Shown here: piece by piece, positions 1 through 8,691 of the stretch | Numbering within the stretch: position 1 is the stretch's first letter | How the letters are laid out: each line of letters opens with the position of its first letter | Source of the DNA: Streptomyces sp. cf386 | GTDB taxonomy: Bacteria > Actinomycetota > Actinomycetes > Streptomycetales > Streptomycetaceae | Direction: 5' to 3' | Length of the DNA: 64,000 bases | Assembly (NCBI RefSeq): GCF_900103585.1 | Contig: NZ_FNHV01000004.1 | Span: 124,001-188,000 of the forward strand | Notes under the pieces: model-generated | Database searches by the model: none | What the model saw: only the letters and a program-made list of their open reading frames with translations | What the model was told of the DNA's origin: nothing | Made by a program: the position numbers and the translations under genes

Positions 1-47
1 TCGTCGGCGACCAGCACCCGCTCGCCACCATGTATGTCGGTTCCCAC
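1..47 (-). CDS. Response regulator, N-terminal start only (partial)
   Basis: Read on the minus strand, the left edge encodes a peptide beginning at a GTG (45-47) and running into GERVLVAD at the window edge. Basic residues followed by VLVADD are how the receiver domain of NarL/LuxR-type response regulators begins. Only about 15 codons are inside the window, so the output domain cannot be seen, and no strong Shine-Dalgarno precedes the GTG. The call rests on this short motif alone. Confidence 0.4.
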   Translation of the reverse strand, partial: MGTDIHGGERVLVAD

Positions 48-632
48 GGCGGCGATGGTACGTGCGCCGAAGCGGCGCCCGGATCCGCTCCTGGGATCAC
101 AGAATTTCCACAAGGTCCGCCCCTACTGTGCCTCCGTGCCCGAAATCTGGGCCGGGCCGGACAACGGGCCACTCGGGGCGACCACGGGCTCTCCGGATCT
201 CACACGAGGCTTGGCCTGCTGTATCGTCCACAGGGGAACAGGTGATCCAGCGTCGGACATTGGCGGCGAGTTACCGCGTCGGTACCCGCCGCGCCGCACA
301 GCTGCGGGGCATGCCCAGCGGCACATGGATCCACGCGGCCACGGCGAGAGGCGCCGCAGCCGGCCGGCTGGGGGCCGCACGACGATCTCGGGGGGTCCGC
401 GTCGACGGCGCCTTCGTCCTGGACCGCCAGAACCCGGTCCTGGTCGACGGGGGGCAGTTCTTCGCCGAGGCCGCGACCCGCGGCAGGACCGCCGTGGCCG
501 TCGCACCCGTGCACAAGGTCCACTCCCACCTCGATCACGGCCGCACCGCGCCACCCCCGCCGTGATGACGACCGCACAGACTTCCGCAGCCTCCTGTCCG
601 AAGGGACGGAGCGCTCACCGAGGGGGACATCA
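48..632. other. Region with no confident gene
   Basis: This stretch separates the presumed response regulator (minus) from the large LuxR regulator (plus). Its first 190 bases lack clear coding bias and probably hold the divergent promoters. The second half contains the small ORF listed separately. No inverted repeat or RNA gene stands out. Confidence 0.4.
242..565 (+). CDS. Small hypothetical protein, possibly a gene remnant
   Basis: A GTG start at 242 follows a purine-rich stretch resembling a ribosome site and opens a 107-residue frame ending in a proline run. From about base 400 onward nearly every codon ends in G or C, as in real genes here, whereas the first half has weaker bias. That suggests a genuine C-terminal piece fused to unrelated upstream DNA. 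I recognise no family. It has no signal peptide or membrane segment. It ends 67 bases before the LuxR regulator and could be a decayed gene. Confidence 0.3.
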   Translation: MIQRRTLAASYRVGTRRAAQLRGMPSGTWIHAATARGAAAGRLGAARRSRGVRVDGAFVLDRQNPVLVDGGQFFAEAATRGRTAVAVAPVHKVHSHLDHGRTAPPPP

Positions 633-3600
633 ATGGAGGGGGACACGATGGTGTCGGCGTTCGACGAGACGGCGACGAAGCTGGTCGGCAGGGCTGCCGA
701 ACTGGCACGATTCGACTCGGTGATCGGTCGTGTGGGACAGGGCGACGCTCCCGCCGTGATCGATGTCGCCGGAGACGCCGGCATGGGCAAGAGCCGACTG
801 CTCAGCGAGTTCTGTGCGAGGGCGCGGCAGCGAGGGCTGACCGTGCTGCGCGGCAGAGCCACGGAGTACGAACTGCACACCCCGTTCCAGGCGTTCACGG
901 ACGCGTTCGCCGACGCCGATCCCTCCTTCCTCGCCTCGGACGCCGTGCCCGAGGCGGCGGCACCCGTGCTGTGCGGCGCCGGCGCGGCGCAGCACGCGGC
1001 ACAGGGCACGGGCGTCCGCGACCGCTTCGGCCTCTACCGCGCCGTCGCGGACGTGCTGACCAGGCTCGGGGAGCGGAGCGGGCTGGTGATGGTGCTGGAC
1101 GACCTGCACTGGGCGGATCCCACGTCCCTGGAGCTGCTGGACCACATGATTCGGCACCCGGTACGCGGGCGGGTGCTGCTGGTAGCGGCCCGCCGCGAAC
1201 GGCAGACGCCGCCCCGCCTGGACGCCGCGCTCATGCGGGGCGTCGACAGCGGAGCCGTTCTGCGCACGAGGCTGCGACCGCTGGCCGAGCAGGAGTCGAT
1301 CGAGGCACTGGCCCCGGTTGTGCCACCGCGCGACGCCAAGGAGATCTACCAGGCCAGCGGGGGCAACCCGCTCTACCTCCGCTGCCTCCTGCACGCCTAC
1401 CAGCACGGCGCACGGCGCGGCACCATCGCCAGGGGCCACGACGACACCGCGACGGGGGTGCCGAGCGGGCTCGTCTCCCTGCTCCTGGAGGAACTGACCA
1501 CTTTGACCGACGCACAGCGACGTACCGTCGAAGCGGTGGCGGTCCTCGGGGACCACGCCACACCCACCATGGTGAGTCTGACGACCGGGAACCCCACGGC
1601 GGCCGAACTCGACGACCGTATCGAGGTGCTGGCGCGCCGGGATCTGCTGCGCCTTGGCTCCGACGGCCGCTGGACACTTCGCCACCCGCTGTTGCGGGCG
1701 GCGGTCTACGAGCGCACCCCCGCGTCCCGCCGTGCCGAGATCCACCGCACCGCCGCGGACGAACTGGCCCGCACCGGCGCCCCCGCCGCCGAACGCGCCC
1801 ACCACGTGGAGAGATCACTGGCGGGCTGGGACCCCGTGGCGGCAGCCGTACTGGGCGAGGCCGCCGCCCAGTTCGCCCACACGGCACCCGCCACGGCCGC
1901 ACATCTGCTGGAGGTCGTCCTGCGGCTCATGCCGGACACGCCCGCCCACGCTAGGCGGCGCGGCGAGCTGACGTTGGCGCGTGCGAGAGCGCTCGGTGTG
2001 GGCGGCAGCCTGCGGGAGAGCCGTGATCTGCTGCACACACTGATCAGCGGCCGGGGCGAGGACGACGCGTCGCTGCGCGGGGACGCGACGGCGCTGTGCG
2101 CCATGATGGAACGCCACCTCGGACACTCCCCTGAAGCCCTCGCCCTGCTGCAGCGGGAACAGGCCCGCACGCCCGGTCCCGAGCCGCGCCAGGCGGTCTC
2201 CCTGGGACTCGCCCTCGGCATGGCCGCCCTGAACACCGTCTCCTACGCCGACGTACGGGACGACATCGCGCGGACCCTCGCCGTGGCCCGCTCACACGGC
2301 GATCTCATGGGAGAGACAGCGGCCCTGGCGCTGGCGTCGCTGGGGGAGGCCTACGAAGGACAGGCCGCGGCGGCGCGCCTGTTCGCCGACGCCGCGGCCG
2401 GGCTCGTGGACGGCTTCACCGATCCCGCCGTCACGGAAGTCTCCGAGTCGCTGGTCTGGCTGGCCTGGGCCGAAGCCGTGCTGGAGCGCTACGCCGACGC
2501 GGAACGCCACGCCGACCGGGGGCTGGACATCGCCCGCCGCAGCGGCCAGGTCCACGTTCTGCCCCACCTGCTCACCGGCAAGGCCTTCGTCCAGCTCACC
2601 ACATGCCGGCTGCCGGCCGCCCTGGAGTCGGCGGAGGAGGCGGAATCCGTCGCACGAGCCATCGGCAGCAGCGATCTCCTGGCCTTCACACTGTGCTTCA
2701 AGGCACTGATCCTCCTCCTGTGCCGCCCCCTGGGCGACACCGGTGCCCTGACGACCGCCGAGGAGGCCGTGGCCGCGGCCGGCGGAAGCGCACACTGGTG
2801 GGCCTCACTTGCCGGATGCATGCTCGGCCACACGGCCCTCGTCGGTGGCGAGCCGTACCGGGCACAGACCGCCATCCTGACGGCGGGCGGTCCCGAACTG
2901 CTGAAACTCCAGCCGTCGATCCGCCCCGGCCAACTGGAGACCCTCGTCAACACCGCCCTCGCGGTCGGCGACGCCGAGCAGGCCGCGCGCTGGGCCGCAC
3001 AGGCGGTCGCGGAGGCCGAGCGGATGGGGCTGCACGGCCAGCGGGGGGCGGCACTGCGCGCCCAGGCGGCGCTCGCCCAGCATCGGGGTGACCCACGCGC
3101 GGCCGCGAGTCTTTTCGAACGCGCCGCGCAGGCGTACGCACCCTCCGGTGCGACGCTCTGGGAGGCGTACTCCCTGCTCCTGGCCACCCCTCAAGCGCAG
3201 GCCGCGGGCGACGCCCGACGCGCCGCCGCGATGTGGAGACGGGCCCGCCGTCTCCTCGCCGACGGCGACGCACGCCTGTTGTCCGACCTGGCCGTGATCG
3301 TGCGCCCACCGGGCGAGGAAGCTGCCTCGCACGGGCCGACGGAGCCCGACCGGCCCACCACAAGGCCGGCACACACGGAAGAACCCCCGAGCACGCCCAC
3401 AGAGCTCGACCAACTCACCAGACGGGAAAGGGAGATAGCCGATCTCGTCGCGGAAGGACTGAGCAACCAGGCCATCGCGACGAAGCTGTTCCTCAGCAGC
3501 CGCACGGTCGAGAGCCACCTGTCGGCGATCTACCGCAAGACCAAGCTGCCCTCCCGGTCAGCACTGGCGGGCCTCGTGACGCGCGTCGCCCTCGAACGAC

Positions 3601-3665
3601 GGACCGAACCGACCCCGGAGCCAGTGCTCTTCGGAGCGAGACGCTCTCCCACAGACCGTTCCTGA
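633..3665 (+). CDS. LuxR-family transcriptional regulator with AAA ATPase domain (LAL type)
   Basis: A 1010-residue regulator of the large ATP-binding LuxR (MalT-like) class. Residues 47-54 form a Walker A loop (GDAGMGKS) and the region near residue 155 a Walker B strand (LVMVLDDLHWAD). The long middle is alanine/leucine/arginine-rich helical repeat, probably TPR-like ligand or partner binding. Roughly the last 85 residues hold the LuxR helix-turn-helix (LTRREREIADLVAEGLS, then SRTVESHLS). Starts at 633 and 648 both have excellent Shine-Dalgarno sequences (GAGGGGG and GGAGGGGG); the longer form is given. Such proteins are ATP-dependent activators, often of secondary metabolism or sugar use. 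The neighbourhood does not reveal its target. No adjacent cotranscribed gene is evident downstream. Confidence 0.9.
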   Translation: MEGDTMVSAFDETATKLVGRAAELARFDSVIGRVGQGDAPAVIDVAGDAGMGKSRLLSEFCARARQRGLTVLRGRATEYELHTPFQAFTDAFADADPSFLASDAVPEAAAPVLCGAGAAQHAAQGTGVRDRFGLYRAVADVLTRLGERSGLVMVLDDLHWADPTSLELLDHMIRHPVRGRVLLVAARRERQTPPRLDAALMRGVDSGAVLRTRLRPLAEQESIEALAPVVPPRDAKEIYQASGGNPLYLRCLLHAYQHGARRGTIARGHDDTATGVPSGLVSLLLEELTTLTDAQRRTVEAVAVLGDHATPTMVSLTTGNPTAAELDDRIEVLARRDLLRLGSDGRWTLRHPLLRAAVYERTPASRRAEIHRTAADELARTGAPAAERAHHVERSLAGWDPVAAAVLGEAAAQFAHTAPATAAHLLEVVLRLMPDTPAHARRRGELTLARARALGVGGSLRESRDLLHTLISGRGEDDASLRGDATALCAMMERHLGHSPEALALLQREQARTPGPEPRQAVSLGLALGMAALNTVSYADVRDDIARTLAVARSHGDLMGETAALALASLGEAYEGQAAAARLFADAAAGLVDGFTDPAVTEVSESLVWLAWAEAVLERYADAERHADRGLDIARRSGQVHVLPHLLTGKAFVQLTTCRLPAALESAEEAESVARAIGSSDLLAFTLCFKALILLLCRPLGDTGALTTAEEAVAAAGGSAHWWASLAGCMLGHTALVGGEPYRAQTAILTAGGPELLKLQPSIRPGQLETLVNTALAVGDAEQAARWAAQAVAEAERMGLHGQRGAALRAQAALAQHRGDPRAAASLFERAAQAYAPSGATLWEAYSLLLATPQAQAAGDARRAAAMWRRARRLLADGDARLLSDLAVIVRPPGEEAASHGPTEPDRPTTRPAHTEEPPSTPTELDQLTRREREIADLVAEGLSNQAIATKLFLSSRTVESHLSAIYRKTKLPSRSALAGLVTRVALERRTEPTPEPVLFGARRSPTDRS

Positions 3666-3876
3666 CCTCTCTGATCTCCACGGCCCGGCTGCGGTCCGCC
3701 GCGTGGCACTAGCCCTTCGTCGAGCCCGGTGAGCGGGAAGCGGAGGCCGCGGCCGCCGCCGTGGGTGCCACCGCCGACCGCCACCGCGGCCTGACGGCCC
3801 TGGGCGAGGCCGTGGTCGCGGGCCGAGGCGCGGCACTCGCCTCACGGGACTTATGCGTGCGGGAACCAGGGGGACG

Positions 3877-4083
3877 TCACGGCTGCGCGTCTATCCCGGT
3901 CGTGGCCACCGACCGCATTAACGGGCGCGGTACGGCAACGCGATGCCCGAAGAACCGCGCTCGGACAGCGGCGGCGATCAGCGCGGGGTGGAGAAGCTCG
4001 GCGTCTGAGCTCATGAGGTGGTAAAGCCGGTCGAGAGTCCGTTGCGCGCGCAAGTCGCCGTGCGCGGCCAGCGGCTGAAAACG
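3877..4083 (-). pseudogene. C-terminal remnant of a second FAD monooxygenase
   Basis: The last 69 codons of this minus-strand frame encode a sequence closely parallel to the C-terminus of the intact FAD monooxygenase just upstream. Both carry LAAHG(D/N)LRAQR(T/A)LDR(L/V)YHL, then LLHPAL(I/L)AAAVR and VPRP. Nothing like the FAD-binding N-terminus is present; the frame beyond base 4086 is a shadow of the intact gene. It is best read as the tail of a former tandem paralogue whose front was deleted. The ATG-less start confirms it is not an independent gene. Confidence 0.65.
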
Positions 4084-4163
4084 GCCTGCACCGAGGATTG
4101 GCCGGCTTCGCTGCTCGCGTATCGGAGGTCCTACGGCGCACAGGCCGGCGCAGCCCAAGGCGG

Positions 4164-5567
4164 TCATGTCGGCGGTGAGCACGCGGGATGCCGATCGGTG
4201 TCCGACTGGTCCGGCTGTGCGGAGCCGGAGGTGAGTGGCGGTCGGGGGACCGGGGTGGGCAGTCCGAGGAGGCGTCCCCGGACGGCGGCGGCGAGCAGTG
4301 CCGGGTGGAGCAGGCCCGCGGGGGAGCCGACGAGGTGATAGACGCGGTCCAGGGCGCGCTGGGCCCTCACGTTGCCGTGCGCGGCGAGCCGGTCCACCTC
4401 GCCCGACCATCGGCCGAACAGCGCGTCGAGGCCCGATGCCGGGCCGCCGACGGTGTGGCGCAGGTCCTCGCCGGTCGCGATGGCCCAGGGGAGGTCCGCC
4501 GCTCGGTGAAGCCGACGCATCAGCCGCCGCTCCCATCCCGGCCGCACGCCTGCGGCCAGCGCCTGCCGCAGGAGCAGGGCCTGGGTGGCGGCCACGGTGA
4601 TTCCCTGACCGTAGACCGGGTTGAAGGCGCACAGGGCGTCACCCACGACCAGGAGCCCGTCCGGCCAGCGCGTCAGACGGTCGTAGCGGCGCCGTACATT
4701 GTGGGTGCGGCGGTGGACCGTGATGTCGCCGATGGGGCCGGCACCGCGGGTGAAGTCGGCGAGCGCCGGGTCCCGCAGCCGGTTCAGGAAGGCGTCGAAA
4801 CCGGCCGGGTCGCGGGGCGGCCGGTGGTCTCCGGCGCCTACCGCCGCCACCATCCAGCGTCCGCCTTCGACCGGTAGCGCCACACCGCCGGCCGGTGCGC
4901 CCGGAACCGGAAGCATGATGATCCCCGCGACCCGGCCGAGGTGGTCGGGTGAGGCGGCGTAGAGCCGTCCCGCGTAGCCGAATCCGGCGTCGACGACGGT
5001 GGGCGCGGGCGCCTCGATGCCCAACTGCGTCAGCCAGTCGGGCAGTCGGGAGCTGCGCCCGGAGGCATCGACGACGAGGTCGGCCCGAACGGGCGGTGCG
5101 TCGAAGCACTCGACGAGCCAGCCGCCGCCGGTCGTGGTGGCGCCGCGGTTCAGGCCCCGCACCCGCGTGCCGCCACGCAGCTCCACCCCGGGCAGCTCTG
5201 CCACCCGCCGCCGGACCAGGTGCTCGACCAACGGGCGGGTGGCGGAGACCAGTTCGAGCGCCGGTGTGCCGAACGGCGCCCATCCGCGTTCGCCCAGCCA
5301 CGCCAGTTCGCCCGTGTCCAGCGGCACCCCGCCCGCGGCGACCAACTGTCCGCGCAGCCCGGGAAGAAGCTCCTCGATGGCCGACAGCCCGCGGTGGAGC
5401 AGTACATGAGGCTGACGGCCCTGGGGGACACCGCCGCGCGGCGCGGGCATCCCATGGCTCCGGTCCTGTTCGAGGACGATGACCGGGCGACCGGTCGCCC
5501 CGATCACCGCTGCCGTCAGCAGCCCGGCCATGCCCGCCCCGATGATGACGGTGTGCTCGGTGTTCAT
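4164..5567 (-). CDS. FAD-dependent monooxygenase
   Basis: A 467-residue flavoprotein. The start is the ATG at 5567, because it places the dinucleotide-binding loop (VIIGAGMAG, residues 7-15) correctly at the N-terminus; the longer frame only adds sequence overlapping the upstream gene. The C-terminal third has the second FAD motif, GDALCAFNPVYGQG, typical of p-hydroxybenzoate-hydroxylase-like and epoxidase-like enzymes. The GVPQGRQPHVLLHRG segment is shared by uncharacterised actinobacterial monooxygenases. It starts 5 bases after the GNAT-like gene, so the two are translationally coupled. The substrate is unknown; a hydrophobic molecule is plausible given the desaturase encoded divergently. 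The tail of a lost paralogue follows immediately. Confidence 0.85.
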   Translation of the reverse strand: MNTEHTVIIGAGMAGLLTAAVIGATGRPVIVLEQDRSHGMPAPRGGVPQGRQPHVLLHRGLSAIEELLPGLRGQLVAAGGVPLDTGELAWLGERGWAPFGTPALELVSATRPLVEHLVRRRVAELPGVELRGGTRVRGLNRGATTTGGGWLVECFDAPPVRADLVVDASGRSSRLPDWLTQLGIEAPAPTVVDAGFGYAGRLYAASPDHLGRVAGIIMLPVPGAPAGGVALPVEGGRWMVAAVGAGDHRPPRDPAGFDAFLNRLRDPALADFTRGAGPIGDITVHRRTHNVRRRYDRLTRWPDGLLVVGDALCAFNPVYGQGITVAATQALLLRQALAAGVRPGWERRLMRRLHRAADLPWAIATGEDLRHTVGGPASGLDALFGRWSGEVDRLAAHGNVRAQRALDRVYHLVGSPAGLLHPALLAAAVRGRLLGLPTPVPRPPLTSGSAQPDQSDTDRHPACSPPT

Positions 5568-5572
5568 GCCGG

Positions 5573-6319
5573 CTACACCAGCCGGAAAAGGAGCCGCCGC
5601 ATCTGCTTGAGCCACGGCAGCGGCACAAGACGCCACAGCGGAGCGCCAGCAGACAGCGGTATGTGCCCGCGGAGTATGGCTCCATAATCGAGTGACGCGG
5701 CGTGCGGAAAATATCCGGGCTTGCAGGCCACGATATCTTTGAATCCCTTCTTGTGGTAATAGCGCAGTTGTGGGTCACGGGGGAGTCCGTGACGTTTTTC
5801 ACGCATGTATACGTCCGCCGGAACGTCCGGATTCAGGCGTCTCCAGGCCCGGAGGCCGGGCATCGGGGAGCCGAGATAGATATCGCGCCAGCCGTGTTTG
5901 AGTGCGTGCGGCCAGAAGAACTCGAATATGGCGGTCACCGCGTCCGCGTCGACACTGCTCAAGCTGATTCCGAAGAGCGATCCGGTGGCTTCCGAATGGG
6001 GCTCCTCCACCCGGGCGCAGTCGGCCCAGGTGGCTGCCGAGCTCAACACCGCGGTCGTGATCGGCTTCATGAACAACGATGCCAACGCCGCTCCACCCGG
6101 CTCGAACGCCCCTATGCTCAACCGCGGATACGCCTGGATGCGGGCGGTCAACTCCGCGCGGTCCGCCGCCTGGTCCTGGTCCCACTTCGCTTGCTCCAGC
6201 GTGATGAGCGCCTCGACGTCACCCGGCCGCAGCAAACGGACCTCGATGGAGTCCGAGGGAACAGCGGATTCCCTGTCGGGGTGGTCCTGGACCAATCGGC
6301 GCGGACTGGCCATGGTCAT
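5573..6319 (-). CDS. GNAT-like acyltransferase (hypothetical)
   Basis: A 248-residue protein starting at the ATG at 6319, five bases after AGGAGAG; a second ATG two codons later is less well spaced. The N-terminal part (IEVRLLRPGDVEALITLEQAKW) and central beta strands with ASLFMKPITT resemble the acetyl-CoA-binding fold of GNAT enzymes. The C-terminal half, with DIYLGSPMPGLRAW and RYYHKKGFKDI, matches the GNAT pattern of a late helix and a GF turn, so transfer to an acyl or amino acceptor is likely. The acceptor is unknown. It is the first gene of a two-gene minus-strand operon with the FAD monooxygenase and is divergent from the acyl-ACP desaturase, suggesting one biosynthetic or lipid-modifying unit. 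Confidence 0.65.
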   Translation of the reverse strand: MTMASPRRLVQDHPDRESAVPSDSIEVRLLRPGDVEALITLEQAKWDQDQAADRAELTARIQAYPRLSIGAFEPGGAALASLFMKPITTAVLSSAATWADCARVEEPHSEATGSLFGISLSSVDADAVTAIFEFFWPHALKHGWRDIYLGSPMPGLRAWRRLNPDVPADVYMREKRHGLPRDPQLRYYHKKGFKDIVACKPGYFPHAASLDYGAILRGHIPLSAGAPLWRLVPLPWLKQMRRLLFRLV

Positions 6320-6708
6320 GGTTTCTCTCCTGGAAGCCGAACCGGAATGCACATCGACCATGCCGACCGACCGATCGTTCGGGAAGCCCTTCGGTGTTGT
6401 GGACGGGATTTGTGCACGAACGGTTCACCTTGGGTTCACGTTCGAAATCCCGTATTCATTCGAGGTTCGGACCGAATGTGATCCAGGCTACGTTTTCCCG
6501 TCCTGTGGGAATTAACGGGTATTCTTCAGGCGGCGTCACGCCTGCCGTGGATTTCTTGTCCGGCGGCTCCTCGCCGCCCGCGCGGAAGCGGGAAGGTATT
6601 TCGCGAGCTCGTGGCGGACACCGTGGATCCGGCTCGCGTGTTCCCCGCACCTCTTTCCCCTCACCTCTTTCCCCCTCCCCGTTTTCCCCCTCGTCTCAGG
6701 GAAGCCGT
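6320..6708. promoter_or_regulatory. Divergent promoter region of the lipid-like cassette
   Basis: The 389-base gap separates the minus-strand GNAT/monooxygenase pair from the plus-strand desaturase. It is visibly more AT-rich than the genes around it and ends in a pyrimidine tract before the desaturase start. It holds two palindromes: a 14-base PaaR-like site (6370-6383) and TTCGG-A-CCGAA (6466-6476). No open frame here looks coding. Control of both directions by one dimeric repressor is the simplest reading. Confidence 0.5.
6370..6383. promoter_or_regulatory. PaaR-like palindrome ACCGATCGTTCGGG
   Basis: This site fits the pattern ACCG-NN-CG-NN-CGGT at all but the last base. The same pattern occurs at 16857, 37608 and 43075, where phenylacetate genes follow. 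Here it lies 50 bases upstream of the GNAT-like start. It could be a true PaaR site or belong to another TetR-family regulator with a similar recognition sequence. Confidence 0.45.
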
Positions 6709-7680
6709 ATGACAACTGTGCCCACCGCCGACATCCGATTGCTGCTGGACCTCGAACCGGTTGTGGAGGCCGGCCTCAACCGCCACCTGGCGACAGCCAA
6801 GGAGTGGTTCCCGCACGAGTACGTCCCCTGGAGCCGGGGCCGCGACTTCGACGGAGTGCTCGGCGGACAGGCCTGGGACCCCGGCCAGTCCGAGTTGCCG
6901 GAGGCCGTACGCACCTCACTGATCGTCAATCTCCTGACCGAGGACAACCTGCCGAGCTATCACCGTGTGATCGCGGAGCACTTCGGCCGCGACGGTGCTT
7001 GGGGCACCTGGGTGCACCGGTGGACGGCGGAGGAGGACCGCCACGGAAACGTCATCCGGGACTATCTGCTGGCCACTCGGGCAGTCGACCCGCTGGCCCT
7101 GGAGCGGGCCCGGATGGTCCACATGGCCACGGGCTTCGAACTCGAGTACGCGGGTGCCGCCGAGGCGATCGCGTACGTGTCGTTCCAGGAACTCGCCACC
7201 CGGGTCGCACACCGCAACACGGGCCGTCTCTCCGGCGACCCCGTCTGCGACCAACTGCTGGCCCGCGTCGCCCAGGACGAGAACCTGCACATGCTCTTCT
7301 ACCGCGACCTGCTCGACGCGACGTTCGACCTGGCGCCCGATGCCGCCATGCGCGCGGTCACCACGGTCGTGACGTCCTTCCGGATGCCCGGCCACGGGAT
7401 CGCCGACTTCGCCCGCAAGTCGGCGCAGATCGCCATGGCGGGCATCTACGACCCGCGCCTGCACCACGACGAGGTGCTCATGCCCGTGCTGCGCCGACTG
7501 CGGGTCTTCGAGCGCTGCGGGCTCGGCTCGGACGGGGAACGTGCCCGCGACGCACTGTCGGGGCACCTCGCCCGGCTCGACCGCATCGCGAACCGCTTCA
7601 CCGAGCGGCGCGAGGCCGTCGGACACCGTGCCGCCCCGGCCGGCCACCGCACCCCGGCCGCCGACGGCGGCGGCAGGTGA
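6709..7680 (+). CDS. Acyl-ACP desaturase (ferritin-like di-iron)
   Basis: A 323-residue soluble fatty-acid desaturase. The ATG at 6709 follows CAGGGAAG by five bases; the longer frame upstream is AT-rich leader. Di-iron ligands are visible in EEDRHG (residues 108-113) and DENLH (190-194), the two EXXH-type motifs of the plant and mycobacterial acyl-ACP desaturase (DesA) family. FPHEYVPWSRGRDF near residue 35 is also family-typical. The reaction is O2- and ferredoxin-dependent insertion of a cis double bond into an acyl chain on ACP. The next gene begins 43 bases after its stop. The position of the double bond cannot be read from sequence. Confidence 0.9.
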   Translation: MTTVPTADIRLLLDLEPVVEAGLNRHLATAKEWFPHEYVPWSRGRDFDGVLGGQAWDPGQSELPEAVRTSLIVNLLTEDNLPSYHRVIAEHFGRDGAWGTWVHRWTAEEDRHGNVIRDYLLATRAVDPLALERARMVHMATGFELEYAGAAEAIAYVSFQELATRVAHRNTGRLSGDPVCDQLLARVAQDENLHMLFYRDLLDATFDLAPDAAMRAVTTVVTSFRMPGHGIADFARKSAQIAMAGIYDPRLHHDEVLMPVLRRLRVFERCGLGSDGERARDALSGHLARLDRIANRFTERREAVGHRAAPAGHRTPAADGGGR

Positions 7681-7723
7681 GCGAACGCACGGACCCGGAG
7701 AGCAACCGGAAGGACTGGAAGAA

Positions 7724-8584
7724 GTGACAGAAGCCTCCGGCTTTCGACCACTGCCGGCGATCACGGGCACACCCATGGCCCACCTGCGCGGTAAGACCCC
7801 GGCGGTGTTTCGTCAGATGGCCTCGGACTGGCCGGCCGTCAGCACCTGGACGTTCCGTCACATCGCCTCCCTCGCCCCGTCGCTGCCCGTGCAACTCGTC
7901 AAGGGCAACAGGGAGAAGGACCACACGGCATTCACCGAGTCGACGCTGGGCGAGTACCTGGACTCCCTGACCGGGGATTGCCTGACCGGGGATTCCTTGA
8001 CCAGGGAATCCCCGGACGGTGACGATCGGACCTACCTGAAGGAGTTCGACCTGCTCAAGCGGTTCCCCGGGCTTCGGGACGATCTGAGACACGAGCGGAT
8101 GTTTCCGCGTGGCTCCGTCACGTCCTGCAGCACCTGGATCGGACCTGCCCGGTCACGCACGGGCCTGCACCACGACCTGCTCGACAACCTCGCCGTCCAG
8201 ATCACGGGAAGGAAACGCTTCTACCTGGCACGGCCCGGCACCGTCGAACGCGCCGGGGCGCTCTCCGCCAAGTACGACGCCTGGGCACGGCTGTCCCGTG
8301 TGGGCATCGCCGAGCTGGCCGCCGCCGCAGACCCGGCGACCAGCGACGACTTCTTCGCCGTGGATCTCGAACCAGGCGATGTGCTCTACGTCCCGGCACG
8401 CTGGTGGCACGAGGTCGTCAACCTCAGCGCAGGCATCCTCCTCAGCGGATTCTTCGGCTCCACGATGCGAGTGACCTCCCTCTGGGCACGCGTCCGGCTC
8501 CGCGACACCCTCCATCGCGCAGGCCTGCTCAGCCCGGGCAACTGCACCTGCCATGCGGATCGCCGCGGCGATCCGCACCGGTGA
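7724..8584 (+). CDS. JmjC/cupin-8 family Fe(II)/2-oxoglutarate oxygenase
   Basis: A 286-residue protein from the GTG at 7724, preceded by a GGAAGGA stretch. The iron-binding facial triad is visible: H149-x-D151 in GLHHDLLDN and H229 in VPARWWHEV. The spacing and the PGDVLYVPARWWHEV motif are those of cupin-8/JmjC hydroxylases, which use 2-oxoglutarate and O2 to hydroxylate small molecules or proteins. Residues 81-95 hold a short internal repeat (LTGDCLTGDSLTRES). It follows the desaturase closely and is probably cotranscribed, suggesting hydroxylation of the same acyl chain or of a partner protein. The substrate is unknown. Confidence 0.8.
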   Translation: MTEASGFRPLPAITGTPMAHLRGKTPAVFRQMASDWPAVSTWTFRHIASLAPSLPVQLVKGNREKDHTAFTESTLGEYLDSLTGDCLTGDSLTRESPDGDDRTYLKEFDLLKRFPGLRDDLRHERMFPRGSVTSCSTWIGPARSRTGLHHDLLDNLAVQITGRKRFYLARPGTVERAGALSAKYDAWARLSRVGIAELAAAADPATSDDFFAVDLEPGDVLYVPARWWHEVVNLSAGILLSGFFGSTMRVTSLWARVRLRDTLHRAGLLSPGNCTCHADRRGDPHR

Positions 8585-8691
8585 GGCGGGACGCCAGGAG
8601 GAGCGCCGCCGAGCGGATCGCCTGCCGACGGCGTACGGGACGTAGCCCGCGAAGAATTGCCTCGGCGGACAGGCTCTGTTGGTGCAGTAGG

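Noticed and set aside
30-723. Plus-strand frames at the left edge as regulator extensions
   Set aside because: They are arginine/glycine-rich, overlap each other, and precede two start codons with strong ribosome sites at 633 and 648.
200-1009. Long minus-strand frame overlapping the start of the LuxR regulator
   Set aside because: It has low-complexity alanine/serine/arginine composition and no family motif, and it covers the well-supported plus-strand ATPase domain; a high-GC shadow.
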